Shown here one piece after another: positions 1 through 8,478 of a stretch of 51,715 nt of DNA (positions within the stretch are counted from its first letter, which is position 1; every line of letters starts with the position of its first letter). The position numbers and the translations under genes were made by a program. Source of the stretch: Sphaerotilus natans (lineage in GTDB: Bacteria; Pseudomonadota; Gammaproteobacteria; Burkholderiales; Burkholderiaceae_C); contig NZ_FTMZ01000030.1 in assembly GCF_900156335.1 (NCBI RefSeq), positions 1-51,715 of the forward strand, read 5' to 3'. The notes under the pieces are model-generated. The model worked only from the letters and a program-made list of their open reading frames with translations. It searched no databases and was not told the DNA's origin.

Positions 1-2
1 GC

Positions 3-266
3 CTGGGGATAAGCCGGGAGCTGGTGGAGAGGCTGGGCGGGACGCCGGAGGCGCTGGAGGATCTGGCGACATCAATGGTGCGCTTGGCGACGGTGCGAGA
101 GCCCGCCGACACCAGCCTGCTGTCAGAAGCGGCGACAATCTATGCTGCGCTGGTGCAGCGGTGTCCTCAGGTGACGGTCTATGCCGATCGACTCGCCTCC
201 ATGCAGAACCTGCTCGATACCGGCAAGAACGCTTTTCCCGACCCCCGTCCCGACGACTCCAAGTGA
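3..266 (+). CDS. C-terminal fragment of a probable TPR-repeat protein
   Basis: An open frame enters from the left edge with no stop and ends with TGA at 264-266. The visible tail contains the phrase SRELVERLGGTPEALEDLA followed by an amphipathic helix ending ALVQRCPQV. This pattern is familiar from large tetratricopeptide proteins of Burkholderiales, in which each repeat reads like 'L-x-x-LGGTPEALRDLA'. These proteins are scaffolds or fused to NACHT, kinase or CHAT domains; the N-terminal part that would decide this is outside the window. The stop overlaps the GTG start of thrC by 4 bp, so translation may be coupled. Part of it (about 130-180) is less GC-rich than thrC, which fits recent arrival. 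The family call is by pattern only. Confidence 0.55.
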   Translation: MGISRELVERLGGTPEALEDLATSMVRLATVREPADTSLLSEAATIYAALVQRCPQVTVYADRLASMQNLLDTGKNAFPDPRPDDSK

Positions 267-1681
267 AATACATCAGCACCCGAGGCGACCAGACCCCCCG
301 CCGTTTCTGCGAGATCCTGCTGGAGGGCCTGGCGCCCGACGGCGGCCTGTACCTGCCGGTCAGCTATCCGGTGATCGATGCGGCCAAGCTGGCGCGCTGG
401 CGCGGCCTGTCGTATGCCGAGCTGGCCTTCGAGATCCTGTCGCTCTACATCGATGACATCCCGCCGCTGGACCTGAAGGCGCTGGTCGACAAGACCTACA
501 CGGCCGAGGTGTTCGGCACCGCCGCGATCACGCCGGTCACGCCGCTGGAGCCGGGCCTGTTCCTCGAAGGCCTGTCGAATGGCCCGACGCTCGCCTTCAA
601 GGACATGGCGATGCAGCTGCTGGGCAACCTGTTCGAGTTTGAACTGGGCCGCCGCGGCGAGCAGCTCAACATCCTGGGCGCGACCTCGGGCGACACCGGC
701 AGCGCGGCCGAGTACGCGATGCGCGGCAAGAAGGGCGTGCGCGTCTTCATGCTCAGCCCGCACGGCCGCATGAGCCCCTTCCAGCAGGCGCAGATGTTCA
801 GCCTGCAGGACGAGAACATCCACAACCTGGCGGTCGAAGGCGTGTTCGACGACGCGCAGGACATCGTCAAGGCGGTCTCCAACGACCTCGAGTTCAAGCG
901 CGCCTACCGCATCGGCACCGTCAACTCGATCAACTGGGCGCGCCTGCTGGCCCAGGTCGTCTACTACTTCGCCGGTTATTTCCAGGCCACGAAGAGCAAC
1001 GACGAGCAGGTCAGCTTCACCGTGCCGTCGGGCAACTTCGGCAACGTCTGCGCCGGCCATGTGGCGCGGCAGATGGGCCTGCCGGTCAAGCACCTGGTCG
1101 TGGCCACCAACGAGAACAACGTGCTCGAGGAGTTCTTCCGCACCGGCACCTACCGCGTGCGCGCAAGCAGCGAGACCTACGAGACCTCCAGCCCGTCGAT
1201 GGACATCTCGAAGGCCTCGAACTTCGAGCGCTTCATCTGCGATCTGGTCGAGCGCGACGGCGCGCGCACCCAGGCGCTGTTCGGCGCGGCGCTGTCGAAG
1301 GACGGCGTCTTCACGCTCACGGCCGAGGAATTCGCCCGCGTGCAAGGCTACGGCTTCCAGGCCGGCCGCTCGACCCACGCCGACCGCCTGGCGACGATCC
1401 GCGCCACTTACCAAGGCCAGGGCGTGCTGATCGACACCCACACCGCCGACGGCGTGAAGGTCGCGCGCGAGCTGATCGAGCCGGGCGTGCCGATGATCGT
1501 GCTGGAGACGGCGCTGCCGGCCAAGTTCGAGGGCACGATCGCCGAGGCGCTGGGCACCGAGGTCAAGGCGCCGCGCCCGGCGGCTCTGGCTGATCTGGAA
1601 TCGCGCCCGAAGCGCTTCCAGGTGGTGCCGGCCGACACGCAGGTCGTCAAGCAGTACCTGCGCGACCACGTGCCGCTCTGA
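263..1681 (+). CDS. thrC: Threonine synthase
   Basis: This is a PLP enzyme that converts O-phospho-homoserine to threonine in the cytoplasm. The 472-residue length is normal for the proteobacterial form. The GTG at 263 is chosen because the protein then begins VKYISTRG, the usual N-terminus of the family, although no good ribosome binding site precedes it. The PLP lysine is Lys113 in the motif GPTLAFKDMA, and the phosphate-binding stretch ATSGDTGSAA follows about 40 residues later. In many Burkholderiales the preceding gene is hom (homoserine dehydrogenase) and the following genes are molybdopterin genes. Here the downstream order is kept, but the upstream neighbour is a TPR-like gene overlapping by 4 bp. 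Confidence 0.96.
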   Translation: MKYISTRGDQTPRRFCEILLEGLAPDGGLYLPVSYPVIDAAKLARWRGLSYAELAFEILSLYIDDIPPLDLKALVDKTYTAEVFGTAAITPVTPLEPGLFLEGLSNGPTLAFKDMAMQLLGNLFEFELGRRGEQLNILGATSGDTGSAAEYAMRGKKGVRVFMLSPHGRMSPFQQAQMFSLQDENIHNLAVEGVFDDAQDIVKAVSNDLEFKRAYRIGTVNSINWARLLAQVVYYFAGYFQATKSNDEQVSFTVPSGNFGNVCAGHVARQMGLPVKHLVVATNENNVLEEFFRTGTYRVRASSETYETSSPSMDISKASNFERFICDLVERDGARTQALFGAALSKDGVFTLTAEEFARVQGYGFQAGRSTHADRLATIRATYQGQGVLIDTHTADGVKVARELIEPGVPMIVLETALPAKFEGTIAEALGTEVKAPRPAALADLESRPKRFQVVPADTQVVKQYLRDHVPL

Positions 1682-1700
1682 GCGTCCGGGCCCGGCCACG

Positions 1701-2261
1701 ATGCAGGTCATCGGACTGTGCGGAGCCTCGAACTCCGGCAAGACCACGCTGGCCGAGAAGCTCATCCGTGCGCTGAAGGCGCGCGGCTGCCGCGTCTCGG
1801 TGGTCAAGCATGCGCACAAGCGCTTCGACATCGACCGCCCCGGCAAGGACAGCTTCCGCCACCGCGAGGCCGGCGCCTTCGAGGTGCTGGTCGCCAACGG
1901 TCAGCGGCTGGCGCTGATGCGCGAGTTCGAGGTCGAGGCCGAGCTCTCGGTGCACCAGATGCTGGCCGAGCTGAGCGATCTCTCGGCGCTGGGCCTGGAG
2001 CATTGGGTGCTGGTCGAGGGCTTCAAGCACGCCGACCTGCCCAAGATCGAGGTCTGGCGCGCCGCGCATGGTGCGCGGCCGCTCTATCCGGACGATCCGT
2101 TTGTCGTCGCGCTGGCGGTGCCTGCCGCCGACGCGCTGCCCCATCCCTGCGGCCTGCCGCGCTTCGACCTCGACGAGGCCGACGCCGGGGCGCTGGCCGA
2201 TTTCCTTCGCAGCGATCCTTCCCGCCATGAGTACCACGCCCCCGATCCCGAGCTCGGCTGA
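1701..2261 (+). CDS. mobB: Molybdopterin-guanine dinucleotide biosynthesis adaptor MobB
   Basis: This is a small P-loop GTP-binding protein that assists attachment of GMP to molybdopterin, the last step of the bis-MGD cofactor pathway. The Walker A motif GASNSGKTT lies at residues 8-16, and the conserved VVKHAHKRFDID segment follows at about 34-45. The 186-residue length is ordinary. It starts 19 bp after thrC, and its last 35 bp overlap the start of moeA in another frame, so the two are probably co-translated. No mobA is visible in the window. Confidence 0.92.
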   Translation: MQVIGLCGASNSGKTTLAEKLIRALKARGCRVSVVKHAHKRFDIDRPGKDSFRHREAGAFEVLVANGQRLALMREFEVEAELSVHQMLAELSDLSALGLEHWVLVEGFKHADLPKIEVWRAAHGARPLYPDDPFVVALAVPAADALPHPCGLPRFDLDEADAGALADFLRSDPSRHEYHAPDPELG

Positions 2262-3519
2262 GGCTCCGCGCCGCTCCGCGCTGCGCAGCCTCGACGAGGC
2301 GCTTGCGGCCCTGCTGGACGGCCTGTCGCCGGTCTGCGCCGCCGCGTCCGAGACCGTGCCGACCGCCGACGCGCTCGGCCGCGTGCTGGCCGCCGATGTC
2401 GTCTCGCTGCTGGACGTGCCGCCGGCCGACAACACCTCGATGGACGGCTACGCGATGCGCGCCGCCGACGTGCCGCGCGAGGGCACGGTGCTGCCGGTGT
2501 CGCAGCGCATTCCCGCCGGCGTGGTCGGCGAGCCGCTGCAGCCCGGCAGCGCTGCGCGCATCTTCACCGGCGCGCAGGTGCCCGCCGGCGCCGACGCGGT
2601 GGTGATGCAGGAGGTCTGCGAGGCGCTGCCCGACGGCACGGTGCGCATCAACCAGGTGCCCGCGCCGGGCCAATGGGTGCGCCGCCGCGCCGAGGATGTC
2701 GCGCGCGGCGCGGTGGTGCTGGCCGCCGGCACCCGGCTGACGCCGGCCGCGCTTGGCCTGGCCGCCTCGGTGGGCGCGGCCACGCTCGCGGTCGCGCGCC
2801 GGCCGCGCGTGGCCGTCTTCTCGACCGGCGACGAGCTGGTGATGCCGGGTGAGGTCGCGCCCGAGGCGATGCGCCCGGGCGCCATCTACAACTCCAACCG
2901 CTACACGCTGCGCGGCCTGCTGCAGGCGCTGGGCTGCGAGGTCGACGACCTCGGCATCGTGCCCGACCGCCGCGAGGCCACCCGCGCGGCGCTGCGCGAG
3001 GCGGCCGCCGGCCATGACCTGATCGTCACCTCTGGCGGCGTCTCCGCCGGCGAGGAGGATCACCTCAAGCCCGCGGTCGAGGCCGAGGGCCGCCTGTCGC
3101 TGTGGCAGGTAGCGATGAAGCCGGGCAAGCCGCTGGCCTTCGGCGCGGTGCGCCGCCCGGACGGCGCCGGCGAGGCGGCCTTCATCGGCCTGCCGGGCAA
3201 TCCGGTGTCGGTCTTCGTGACCTTCCTGCTGACGGTGCGCCCGCTGCTGCTGGCGCTGCAGGGCGTGCCGGCCGTCCAGGCGGCGCGGCTGCCGGCGCTG
3301 CCGCTGCCGGCCGGCTTCGACTGGCCCCGGCCCGACCGCCGCCGCGAGTTCGTGCGTGCGCGCGTGGGCGAGGACGGCCGCGTGCAGCTCTTCCCGAACC
3401 AGAGCTCGGGCGTGCTGACCTCGGCGGTCTGGGCCGAGGGCCTGGTCGACATCGCCGCCGGTCAGGCGATCGCCGCGGGCGAGACGGTGCGCTTCATCCC
3501 GCTGGCCGCGCTGAACTGA
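2227..3519 (+). CDS. moeA: Molybdopterin molybdenumtransferase MoeA
   Basis: MoeA inserts molybdate into adenylylated molybdopterin to make active Moco. The protein has 430 residues. The ATG at 2227 lies inside the end of mobB; the upstream extension of the frame runs antiparallel to mobB coding sense and is not credible. Family signatures are DNTSMDGYAMR near residue 75, a GDELV segment, the TSGGVSAGEEDH motif of the MoaB/MogA-like domain near 270, and GLPGNPVS. A C-terminal domain IV (about 345-430) is complete. It sits in a mobB-moeA-moaD-moaE run, so the whole set serves Moco assembly. Confidence 0.95.
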   Translation: MSTTPPIPSSAEAPRRSALRSLDEALAALLDGLSPVCAAASETVPTADALGRVLAADVVSLLDVPPADNTSMDGYAMRAADVPREGTVLPVSQRIPAGVVGEPLQPGSAARIFTGAQVPAGADAVVMQEVCEALPDGTVRINQVPAPGQWVRRRAEDVARGAVVLAAGTRLTPAALGLAASVGAATLAVARRPRVAVFSTGDELVMPGEVAPEAMRPGAIYNSNRYTLRGLLQALGCEVDDLGIVPDRREATRAALREAAAGHDLIVTSGGVSAGEEDHLKPAVEAEGRLSLWQVAMKPGKPLAFGAVRRPDGAGEAAFIGLPGNPVSVFVTFLLTVRPLLLALQGVPAVQAARLPALPLPAGFDWPRPDRRREFVRARVGEDGRVQLFPNQSSGVLTSAVWAEGLVDIAAGQAIAAGETVRFIPLAALN

Positions 3520-3536
3520 ACCCGGAGACCTGAGCG

Positions 3537-3797
3537 ATGACGATCCAGATCCGCTATTTCGCCTCGCTGCGCGAGGCCCTGGGCGCGGGCGAGACGCTGG
3601 TGCTGGAGCCGGGGGCACCGGCGCTGACGGTCGGCGCGCTGCGCGACCGGCTGATCGCGCGCGGCGATGCGTATGCCGAGGCGCTGGCCCGTGGCCGCGC
3701 CCTGCGCGCCGCGCTGAACCAGACGATGTGCGCCGAGACCGCCGAGATCGCCGACGGCGCCGAGGTGGCCTTCTTCCCGCCGGTCACCGGAGGCTGA
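3537..3797 (+). CDS. moaD: Molybdopterin synthase small (sulfur carrier) subunit MoaD
   Basis: MoaD is a ubiquitin-like sulfur carrier. Its C-terminal glycine is adenylylated, converted to a thiocarboxylate, and donates sulfur to precursor Z inside the MoaD-MoaE complex. The 86-residue protein has the beta-grasp start IQIRYFASLREALG and ends in the required Gly-Gly (VTGG). It lies 17 bp after moeA and 4 bp before moaE, so the operon order is the standard one. Confidence 0.95.
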   Translation: MTIQIRYFASLREALGAGETLVLEPGAPALTVGALRDRLIARGDAYAEALARGRALRAALNQTMCAETAEIADGAEVAFFPPVTGG

Positions 3798-3801
3798 GGC
3801 G

Positions 3802-4326
3802 ATGAGCACCACGCCTGCGCGCCCGCGGGTCGCCATCCAGACCGAGGACTTCGACCTCTCCGCCGAGGTCGCCGCGCTGCGGGCCGGCGACGGCGCGGTC
3901 GGCGCGGTCACCACCTTCATCGGCACGGTGCGCGACCGCCACGCCGGCCAGCCCGACCCGGACAGCGCTTCGGTCAGCGCGATGGAGCTCGAGCACTATC
4001 CCGGCATGACCGAGCGCGCCATCGAGGCGATGATCGACGAGGCGCTGCGTCGCTTCGACATCCGCGCCGCGCGGGTGGTGCACCGCGTCGGCCCGCTGGC
4101 CATCGGCGACCAGATCGTGCTGGTGGCGGTCAGCTCGATGCACCGCGGCGAATCCTTCCAGGCCTGCGAGTTCCTGATGGACTGGCTCAAGTCCGAGGCG
4201 CCGTTCTGGAAGAAGGAGACGACCGCCGAGGGCGCGCGCTGGGTCGATGCGCGCGTCAGCGACGAGCGCGCGCTGGCGCGCTGGGGCATCGCCAGCACGA
4301 ACGCCTCGCCGGCCGGCACGCCGTGA
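3802..4326 (+). CDS. moaE: Molybdopterin synthase catalytic subunit MoaE
   Basis: MoaE binds two MoaD subunits and converts cyclic pyranopterin monophosphate to molybdopterin. Conserved parts are FIGTVRD near residue 38, LEHYPGMTE near 60, and the SSMHRGESFQACE to WLKSEAPFWKKE region (about 112-140), which carries the catalytic and binding lysines. It has 174 residues; about 20 residues after the conserved core form a variable tail. The stop overlaps the GTG start of crcB by 4 bp. Confidence 0.95.
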   Translation: MSTTPARPRVAIQTEDFDLSAEVAALRAGDGAVGAVTTFIGTVRDRHAGQPDPDSASVSAMELEHYPGMTERAIEAMIDEALRRFDIRAARVVHRVGPLAIGDQIVLVAVSSMHRGESFQACEFLMDWLKSEAPFWKKETTAEGARWVDARVSDERALARWGIASTNASPAGTP

Positions 4327-4718
4327 GCCTGGGCGCGGTCGCGCTCCAGACCGGCGCGGTCGCGCTGGGCGCCGCGCTGGGCGCGATCCTGCGCTGGCAG
4401 GCCTCGCTGCGGCTGGGCCTGGTCGTCGCGGGCTTTCCGATGGGCACGCTGCTGGTCAACCTGGTCGGCGGCTTCTTGATCGGTCTGGCCATTGTCTGGT
4501 TTCGCCTTCATCCAGAAGAAACTAACAGCCGACTGTTGATCGTCACCGGCTTCCTGGGCGGACTGACGACCTTCTCGTCGTTCTCGGGGGAGTCCTTGCT
4601 GCTGCTGCAGGCGGGGCAGGTGCCGCTGGCGCTGCTGCACAGCGCCGCGCACCTGCTGGGCGCGCTGGCGGCGGTGGCGCTGGGCTGGCGGCTCGGGCAG
4701 GTGATCTTCGGCGGCTGA
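4323..4718 (+). CDS. crcB: Fluoride channel/exporter CrcB (Fluc)
   Basis: This is a small inner-membrane fluoride channel that works as an antiparallel dimer. The 131 residues show four hydrophobic segments, and the family motifs GAILRW, LLVNLVGGFLIG and GFLGGLTTFSSFS, which contains the central Na+-binding and phenylalanine-box region. The GTG start overlaps the moaE stop (GTGA), so it is probably co-translated with the Moco genes. No fluoride riboswitch precedes it. The stretch around 4490-4550 uses more A/T codons than its neighbours, a weak hint of separate origin. Confidence 0.93.
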   Translation: MSLGAVALQTGAVALGAALGAILRWQASLRLGLVVAGFPMGTLLVNLVGGFLIGLAIVWFRLHPEETNSRLLIVTGFLGGLTTFSSFSGESLLLLQAGQVPLALLHSAAHLLGALAAVALGWRLGQVIFGG

Positions 4719-4841
4719 TCCTCGGCGCTTCTGGCATCCGGCTCCGCGCTTTCCCTGGCCTGTCGCTCGGGTGTCAGCACCAGCGGCCGGTCTGCGCACA
4801 GACTGCGCTCCCGTCCTCCCACGCTGCCCGGAGCCTCGCCG

Positions 4842-5855
4842 ATGTCCGCCACCATGCGCGCCTTGATCTGTCACGCCTTCGGCCCGATCGCCGACCTCCA
4901 GGTCGAGACGGTGCCGGTGCCCGAGCCCGGTCCGGGCGAGGTACGGGTCCGCGTCGAGGCCGCCTCGCTGAACTTTCCCGACGCGCTGATCGTCCAGGGC
5001 CTCTACCAGGTCCGCCCGGCGCTGCCGTTCTCGCCGGGTGCCGAACTGGCCGGCACGATCGTCGCGGTGGGCGAGGGCGTCAGCGACTGGCGGCTGGGTC
5101 AGCGGGTGCTGAGCTTCTGCGGCCACGGCGGCTTCGCCGAGCAGGCGATCGTGCCGGCCGCACAGCTGCTGCCGCTGCCCGAGGGCATGGACATGGACAC
5201 CGGCGCCGCGCTGGTGCTGACCTACGGCACCTCGCTGCATGCGCTGAAGGACGTGGCGCGCCTGCAGCCGGGCGAGACGCTGCTGGTGCTGGGCGCGGCC
5301 GGCGGCGTCGGGCTGGCGGCGATCGAGATCGCGCGCGACCTCGGCGCGCGGGTGATCGCCGCCGCTTCCAGCGCCGAGCGCCTGGCGCTGTGCCGCCAGC
5401 ATGGCGCGCACGAGCTGATCGACTACAGCCGCGAGGATCTGCGCCGCCGTGTCGAGGCGCTGACGGGCGGGCAGGGCGCGCAGGTGGTCTGCGACCCGGT
5501 CGGTGGTGCCCTGACCGAGGCGGCGCTGCGTGCCACTGCCTGGCGGGGGCGCTACCTGGTGGTGGGCTTCGCGTCCGGCGAGATCCCGCGCCCGCCGCTG
5601 AACCTGGCGCTGCTGAAGGAGCGCCAGATCCTCGGGGTGTTCTGGGGCGACGCGGTGCGACGCGATCCGGCGCAGCATGCGCTGAACATGCGCCAGCTCG
5701 CCGAGGGCGTCGTGCAGGGGCGGCTGAATCCCTTCATCAGCGAGCGCCTGCCGCTGCAGGGCGCGCGCGACGCGATCGCGCGCATGGCCGCGCGCCAGGT
5801 GGTCGGCAAGGTGGTGGTCCGGCCGCAGGAGCCGGCCGGGGACGGCCGGCGATAA
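4842..5855 (+). CDS. NADPH:quinone oxidoreductase family protein (zinc-free MDR)
   Basis: This belongs to the medium-chain dehydrogenase/reductase superfamily, quinone oxidoreductase branch, and probably reduces quinones or enones with NADPH in the cytoplasm. The 337 residues contain a GroES-like N-terminal domain (about 5-120), and the nucleotide-binding fold with LVLGAAGGVGLAAIEIA at about 148-164. The cysteines that hold structural and catalytic zinc in alcohol dehydrogenases are absent. The true substrate cannot be read from sequence. It begins 123 bp after crcB, with a CTGCCCGGAG leader that may include the binding site. The dut gene follows 8 bp later. Confidence 0.88.
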   Translation: MSATMRALICHAFGPIADLQVETVPVPEPGPGEVRVRVEAASLNFPDALIVQGLYQVRPALPFSPGAELAGTIVAVGEGVSDWRLGQRVLSFCGHGGFAEQAIVPAAQLLPLPEGMDMDTGAALVLTYGTSLHALKDVARLQPGETLLVLGAAGGVGLAAIEIARDLGARVIAAASSAERLALCRQHGAHELIDYSREDLRRRVEALTGGQGAQVVCDPVGGALTEAALRATAWRGRYLVVGFASGEIPRPPLNLALLKERQILGVFWGDAVRRDPAQHALNMRQLAEGVVQGRLNPFISERLPLQGARDAIARMAARQVVGKVVVRPQEPAGDGRR

Positions 5856-5863
5856 TCCGCCGG

Positions 5864-6364
5864 ATGAACGTCTCTCCTGCCTCCACTTTTGCCCCCGAGA
5901 TCGAGGTCCGCATCCTCGACGAGCGCCTGCACGCCTGGGGCCTGCCGCGCTACCAGACCGACCTGGCCGCGGGCATCGACCTGATCGCCTGCCTGGATGC
6001 GCCGCTGCGCATCGAGCCGCAGGCCGCCGCGCAGCTGGTGCCGACCGGCCTGGCGATGCACATGGACTCCGACGCCTTCTTCGCGATGATCGTGGCGCGC
6101 TCGGGCCTGGGCCACAAGAAGGGCCTGGTGCTGGGCAATGGCACCGGCATCATCGACGCCGACTACATGGCCCAGATCTACGTGAGCGTCTGGAACCGCA
6201 ATCCGGCCGGCGAGGCCATCGTCATCGAGCCGGGCGACCGCATCGCGCAGCTGCTGTTCGTGCCGGTGGTGCGCCCGCGCCTGAAGGTGGTGGCCGAGTT
6301 CAGCGGCGACAGCGCGCGCGGCCAGGGCGGCTTCGGCTCGACCGGCGTGGCCGCCAAGGGCTGA
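5864..6364 (+). CDS. dut: Deoxyuridine 5'-triphosphate nucleotidohydrolase (dUTPase)
   Basis: dUTPase hydrolyses dUTP to dUMP and pyrophosphate, keeping uracil out of DNA and supplying thymidylate synthesis. The 166-residue protein has the trimeric dUTPase motifs in order: AAGIDLIACLD (motif 1), ARSGLGHKKGL (motif 2), NGTGIIDADY (motif 3 with the catalytic Asp), GDRIAQLLF (motif 4), and the C-terminal RGQGGFGSTG that closes over the substrate. The ATG at 5864 is preceded by a TAATCCGCCGG leader directly after the oxidoreductase stop. Confidence 0.95.
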   Translation: MNVSPASTFAPEIEVRILDERLHAWGLPRYQTDLAAGIDLIACLDAPLRIEPQAAAQLVPTGLAMHMDSDAFFAMIVARSGLGHKKGLVLGNGTGIIDADYMAQIYVSVWNRNPAGEAIVIEPGDRIAQLLFVPVVRPRLKVVAEFSGDSARGQGGFGSTGVAAKG

Positions 6365-6383
6365 GCCGGCCTGCCGATCCTGC

Positions 6384-6920
6384 TCAGTGCAGCGTGGCGC
6401 CGGGCGGGGCCAGATCGGTCAGGCTGACCGCGCTCTCGCCGCCGACGCCGCCGTTCTCGATCTCCTCGTCGGTGGCCTCGCGCACCGCGTGCACCTTCAT
6501 CTGCAGCACCAGCGCGATGCCGGCCAGCGGATGGTTGCCGTCGAGCACCACATGCGTGTCGTAGACCTCGGTGACCGAATAGATCACGTCGGCGGGCAGG
6601 TCTGGCGTGGTGCTGCCGGGTGGCGGGCCCTCGAAGCGCATGCCGACCTCGACATGCTCCGGGAAGATCGCGCGTTCCTCGAAGAACACCAGCTGCGCGT
6701 TGTAGTCGCCAAAGGCATGTTCGGGCTCGAGATGCAGCGTCATCTCATGGCCTTCGCCCTGGCCGGCCAGGGCTTCCTCGACCTTCGGGAAAAGGTCGTC
6801 GCCGCCGACGAGGAATTCGAGCGGTTCGGCCAGGTCGTCGATGAGCTGGCCATGGGCATCTTCGAGTCGCCAGCTCAGGCTGACGACGCAGGGGGCTTGG
6901 ATCTGCATGGGCGCAATCAT
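6384..6920 (-). CDS. FKBP-type peptidyl-prolyl isomerase, SlyD-like
   Basis: This is a cytoplasmic prolyl isomerase/chaperone of the SlyD/FkpB group. The protein has the split FKBP half-domain (VSLSWRLEDAHGQLID near the N-terminus), an insert-in-flap segment, and LEPEHAFGDYNAQLV at about 63-77, diagnostic for the group. The His/Cys-rich metal-binding tail of E. coli SlyD is missing; the protein ends PPGATLH, so nickel delivery is unlikely. The start may be the first ATG (6920) or the ATG four codons downstream (6908). It is divergent from the roxA-like gene with 54 bp between them. Confidence 0.88.
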   Translation of the reverse strand: MIAPMQIQAPCVVSLSWRLEDAHGQLIDDLAEPLEFLVGGDDLFPKVEEALAGQGEGHEMTLHLEPEHAFGDYNAQLVFFEERAIFPEHVEVGMRFEGPPPGSTTPDLPADVIYSVTEVYDTHVVLDGNHPLAGIALVLQMKVHAVREATDEEIENGGVGGESAVSLTDLAPPGATLH

Positions 6921-6974
6921 CGCATGCCGATCGGCTCAAGGCGTGCGTCCGTCACGCACCGGCACAATGCGCGG

Positions 6975-8174
6975 ATGAACACGAATCCTGTTTCCGCCTC
7001 CTGCCATCCCGATCCTGCGGTCGCTCCGATCGACCAGCCTGTCGCCTTGCTCGGCGGCCTGAGCGCGGCCGACTTCATGCGCACGCACTGGCAGCGCCAG
7101 CCCTTGCTGGTGCGCCAGGCGCTGCCCGGCGTGCAGCCGCCGATCAGCCGCGCCGACCTGTTCCGTCTGGCCGAGAGCGACGAGGTCGAGTCGCGCCTGG
7201 TGGTGCGCCACGGCCAGGGCGATGACGCCGACTGGTCGCTGCAGCGCGGTCCGCTCGCGCGGCGCAACCTGCCGCCGCTGAAGCAGCGCGACTGGACGGT
7301 GCTGGTGCAGGGCCTGGACCTGCATGTGCCGGCTGCGCAGGCGCTGCTGACGCGCTTTCGCTTCGTGCCGCAGGCGCGTCTGGACGACCTGATGATCTCC
7401 TGGGCGGCCGAGGGCGGCGGCGTCGGTCCGCACTTCGATTCCTACGACGTCTTCCTGATCCAGGTGGCGGGGCGGCGGCGCTGGCGCATCGGCCGCATGC
7501 CCGACGCCCGGCTGCGCGAGGGCCTGCCGGTCAAGATCATCGAGAACTTCGTCTTCGAGCAGGAATGGGTGCTCGAGCCCGGCGACATGCTCTACCTGCC
7601 GCCGGGCTGGGCGCATGACGGCGATGCGGTCGGCGGCGAATGCATGACCTGCTCGGTGGGGTTTCGCTCGCCGCACCGCAGCGAGCTCGCGCGCGAGACG
7701 CTGCTGCGGGTGGCCGACGCGATCGAGGACGAGTCGGACGCCGGCACCCGCCCGGTCGTCTACCTCGATCCGCAGCAGCCCGCCACCACCGCGCCGGGGC
7801 GCATCCCGGCCGATCTGCTGCAGTTCACCGAAACGGCGCTGCGCCGGGTGCTCGACGAGCCGGGGGCGCTGGCGCGCGCGCTGGGCGAGTACCTGAGCGA
7901 GCCGAAGGCGAACGTCAGCTTCGAGATCGCCGAGGATCCGCTGCCCGAGGACTGCGGCGTGCAGCTCGACGCGCGCAGCATCATGCTCTACGACGAGGCG
8001 CACATCTTCATGAACGGCGACTCCTGGCATGCAGCCGACGAGGATGCCGAGGTGCTGCATCGACTCGCTGATGCGCGTCATCTCGATGCCGCCGCGGTCG
8101 CCGCAGCCAGCCCGGAGCTGCGCGCGCTGCTCGAGCAGTGGTGCGATGACGGCTGGATCCATCCGCAGGCATGA
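6975..8174 (+). CDS. roxA: Ribosomal protein L16 arginine hydroxylase-like JmjC/cupin oxygenase (RoxA/YcfD family)
   Basis: This is an Fe(II)/2-oxoglutarate oxygenase of the YcfD/RoxA family, which hydroxylates an arginine of ribosomal protein L16. The 399-residue length fits. The iron triad is visible as His153 and Asp155 in GPHFDSYDVFLIQ, and His214 in PPGWAHDG. The sequence between them, VAGRRRWRIG, is the usual cupin strand. The C-terminal half (about 245-399) is the dimerisation and winged-helix part. The start at 6975 (MNTNPVSA) is chosen because the longer frame runs back through slyD antisense. The L16 target is inferred from the family. Confidence 0.87.
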   Translation: MNTNPVSASCHPDPAVAPIDQPVALLGGLSAADFMRTHWQRQPLLVRQALPGVQPPISRADLFRLAESDEVESRLVVRHGQGDDADWSLQRGPLARRNLPPLKQRDWTVLVQGLDLHVPAAQALLTRFRFVPQARLDDLMISWAAEGGGVGPHFDSYDVFLIQVAGRRRWRIGRMPDARLREGLPVKIIENFVFEQEWVLEPGDMLYLPPGWAHDGDAVGGECMTCSVGFRSPHRSELARETLLRVADAIEDESDAGTRPVVYLDPQQPATTAPGRIPADLLQFTETALRRVLDEPGALARALGEYLSEPKANVSFEIAEDPLPEDCGVQLDARSIMLYDEAHIFMNGDSWHAADEDAEVLHRLADARHLDAAAVAAASPELRALLEQWCDDGWIHPQA

Positions 8175-8478
8175 CGCGGAGATGGCGTCTCGATCGTGGC
8201 GTAATTGAAACAGGCGGGAGGGCTGTCAACGGCTTTTTCGCCCCAGGCGTTACGATAACGGTGCTGTGCTGCAACATGATGGTGCCCCCGGCATGAGTCC
8301 CGGCGGGCTCCGCGTCAGCGAAGCACGAGGTTTGATGTTGTATAATGGAAGGCTGGTTGCAGAAATGCTCGAGCTTTCTGTTTCCTAGATGGCGCGTGAA
8401 GACCGCGGCAGGTTTGCCGCAAGTCCGACGAGCCGAAATTACCGGTAATTTTCTGTCTCTCAGACTGAGGTAAAAAGC
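8175..8478 (+). promoter_or_regulatory. Intergenic leader of the small lipoprotein gene: TATAAT box and 16-bp palindrome
   Basis: No gene is seen in these 304 bases. An exact TATAAT lies at 8341-8346, but no good -35 hexamer sits 16-18 bp upstream, so an activator may be needed. The predicted leader would be about 125 nt long. It contains a perfect 16-bp palindrome, AAATTACCGGTAATTT, at 8436-8451, just upstream of the ribosome binding site GAGGT at 8467-8471. The AT-rich palindrome stands out in this GC-rich genome and could be an operator or a hairpin that masks the ribosome binding site. Confidence 0.5.

Noticed and set aside
179-1897. Long minus-strand open frame opposite thrC (572 codons)
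   Set aside because: It is antisense to a certain gene and has the Arg/Ala/Gly-heavy composition expected from a high-GC shadow frame.
4323-4718. Fluoride riboswitch upstream of crcB
   Set aside because: crcB starts inside the end of moaE and no riboswitch-like pseudoknot motif was visible before it.
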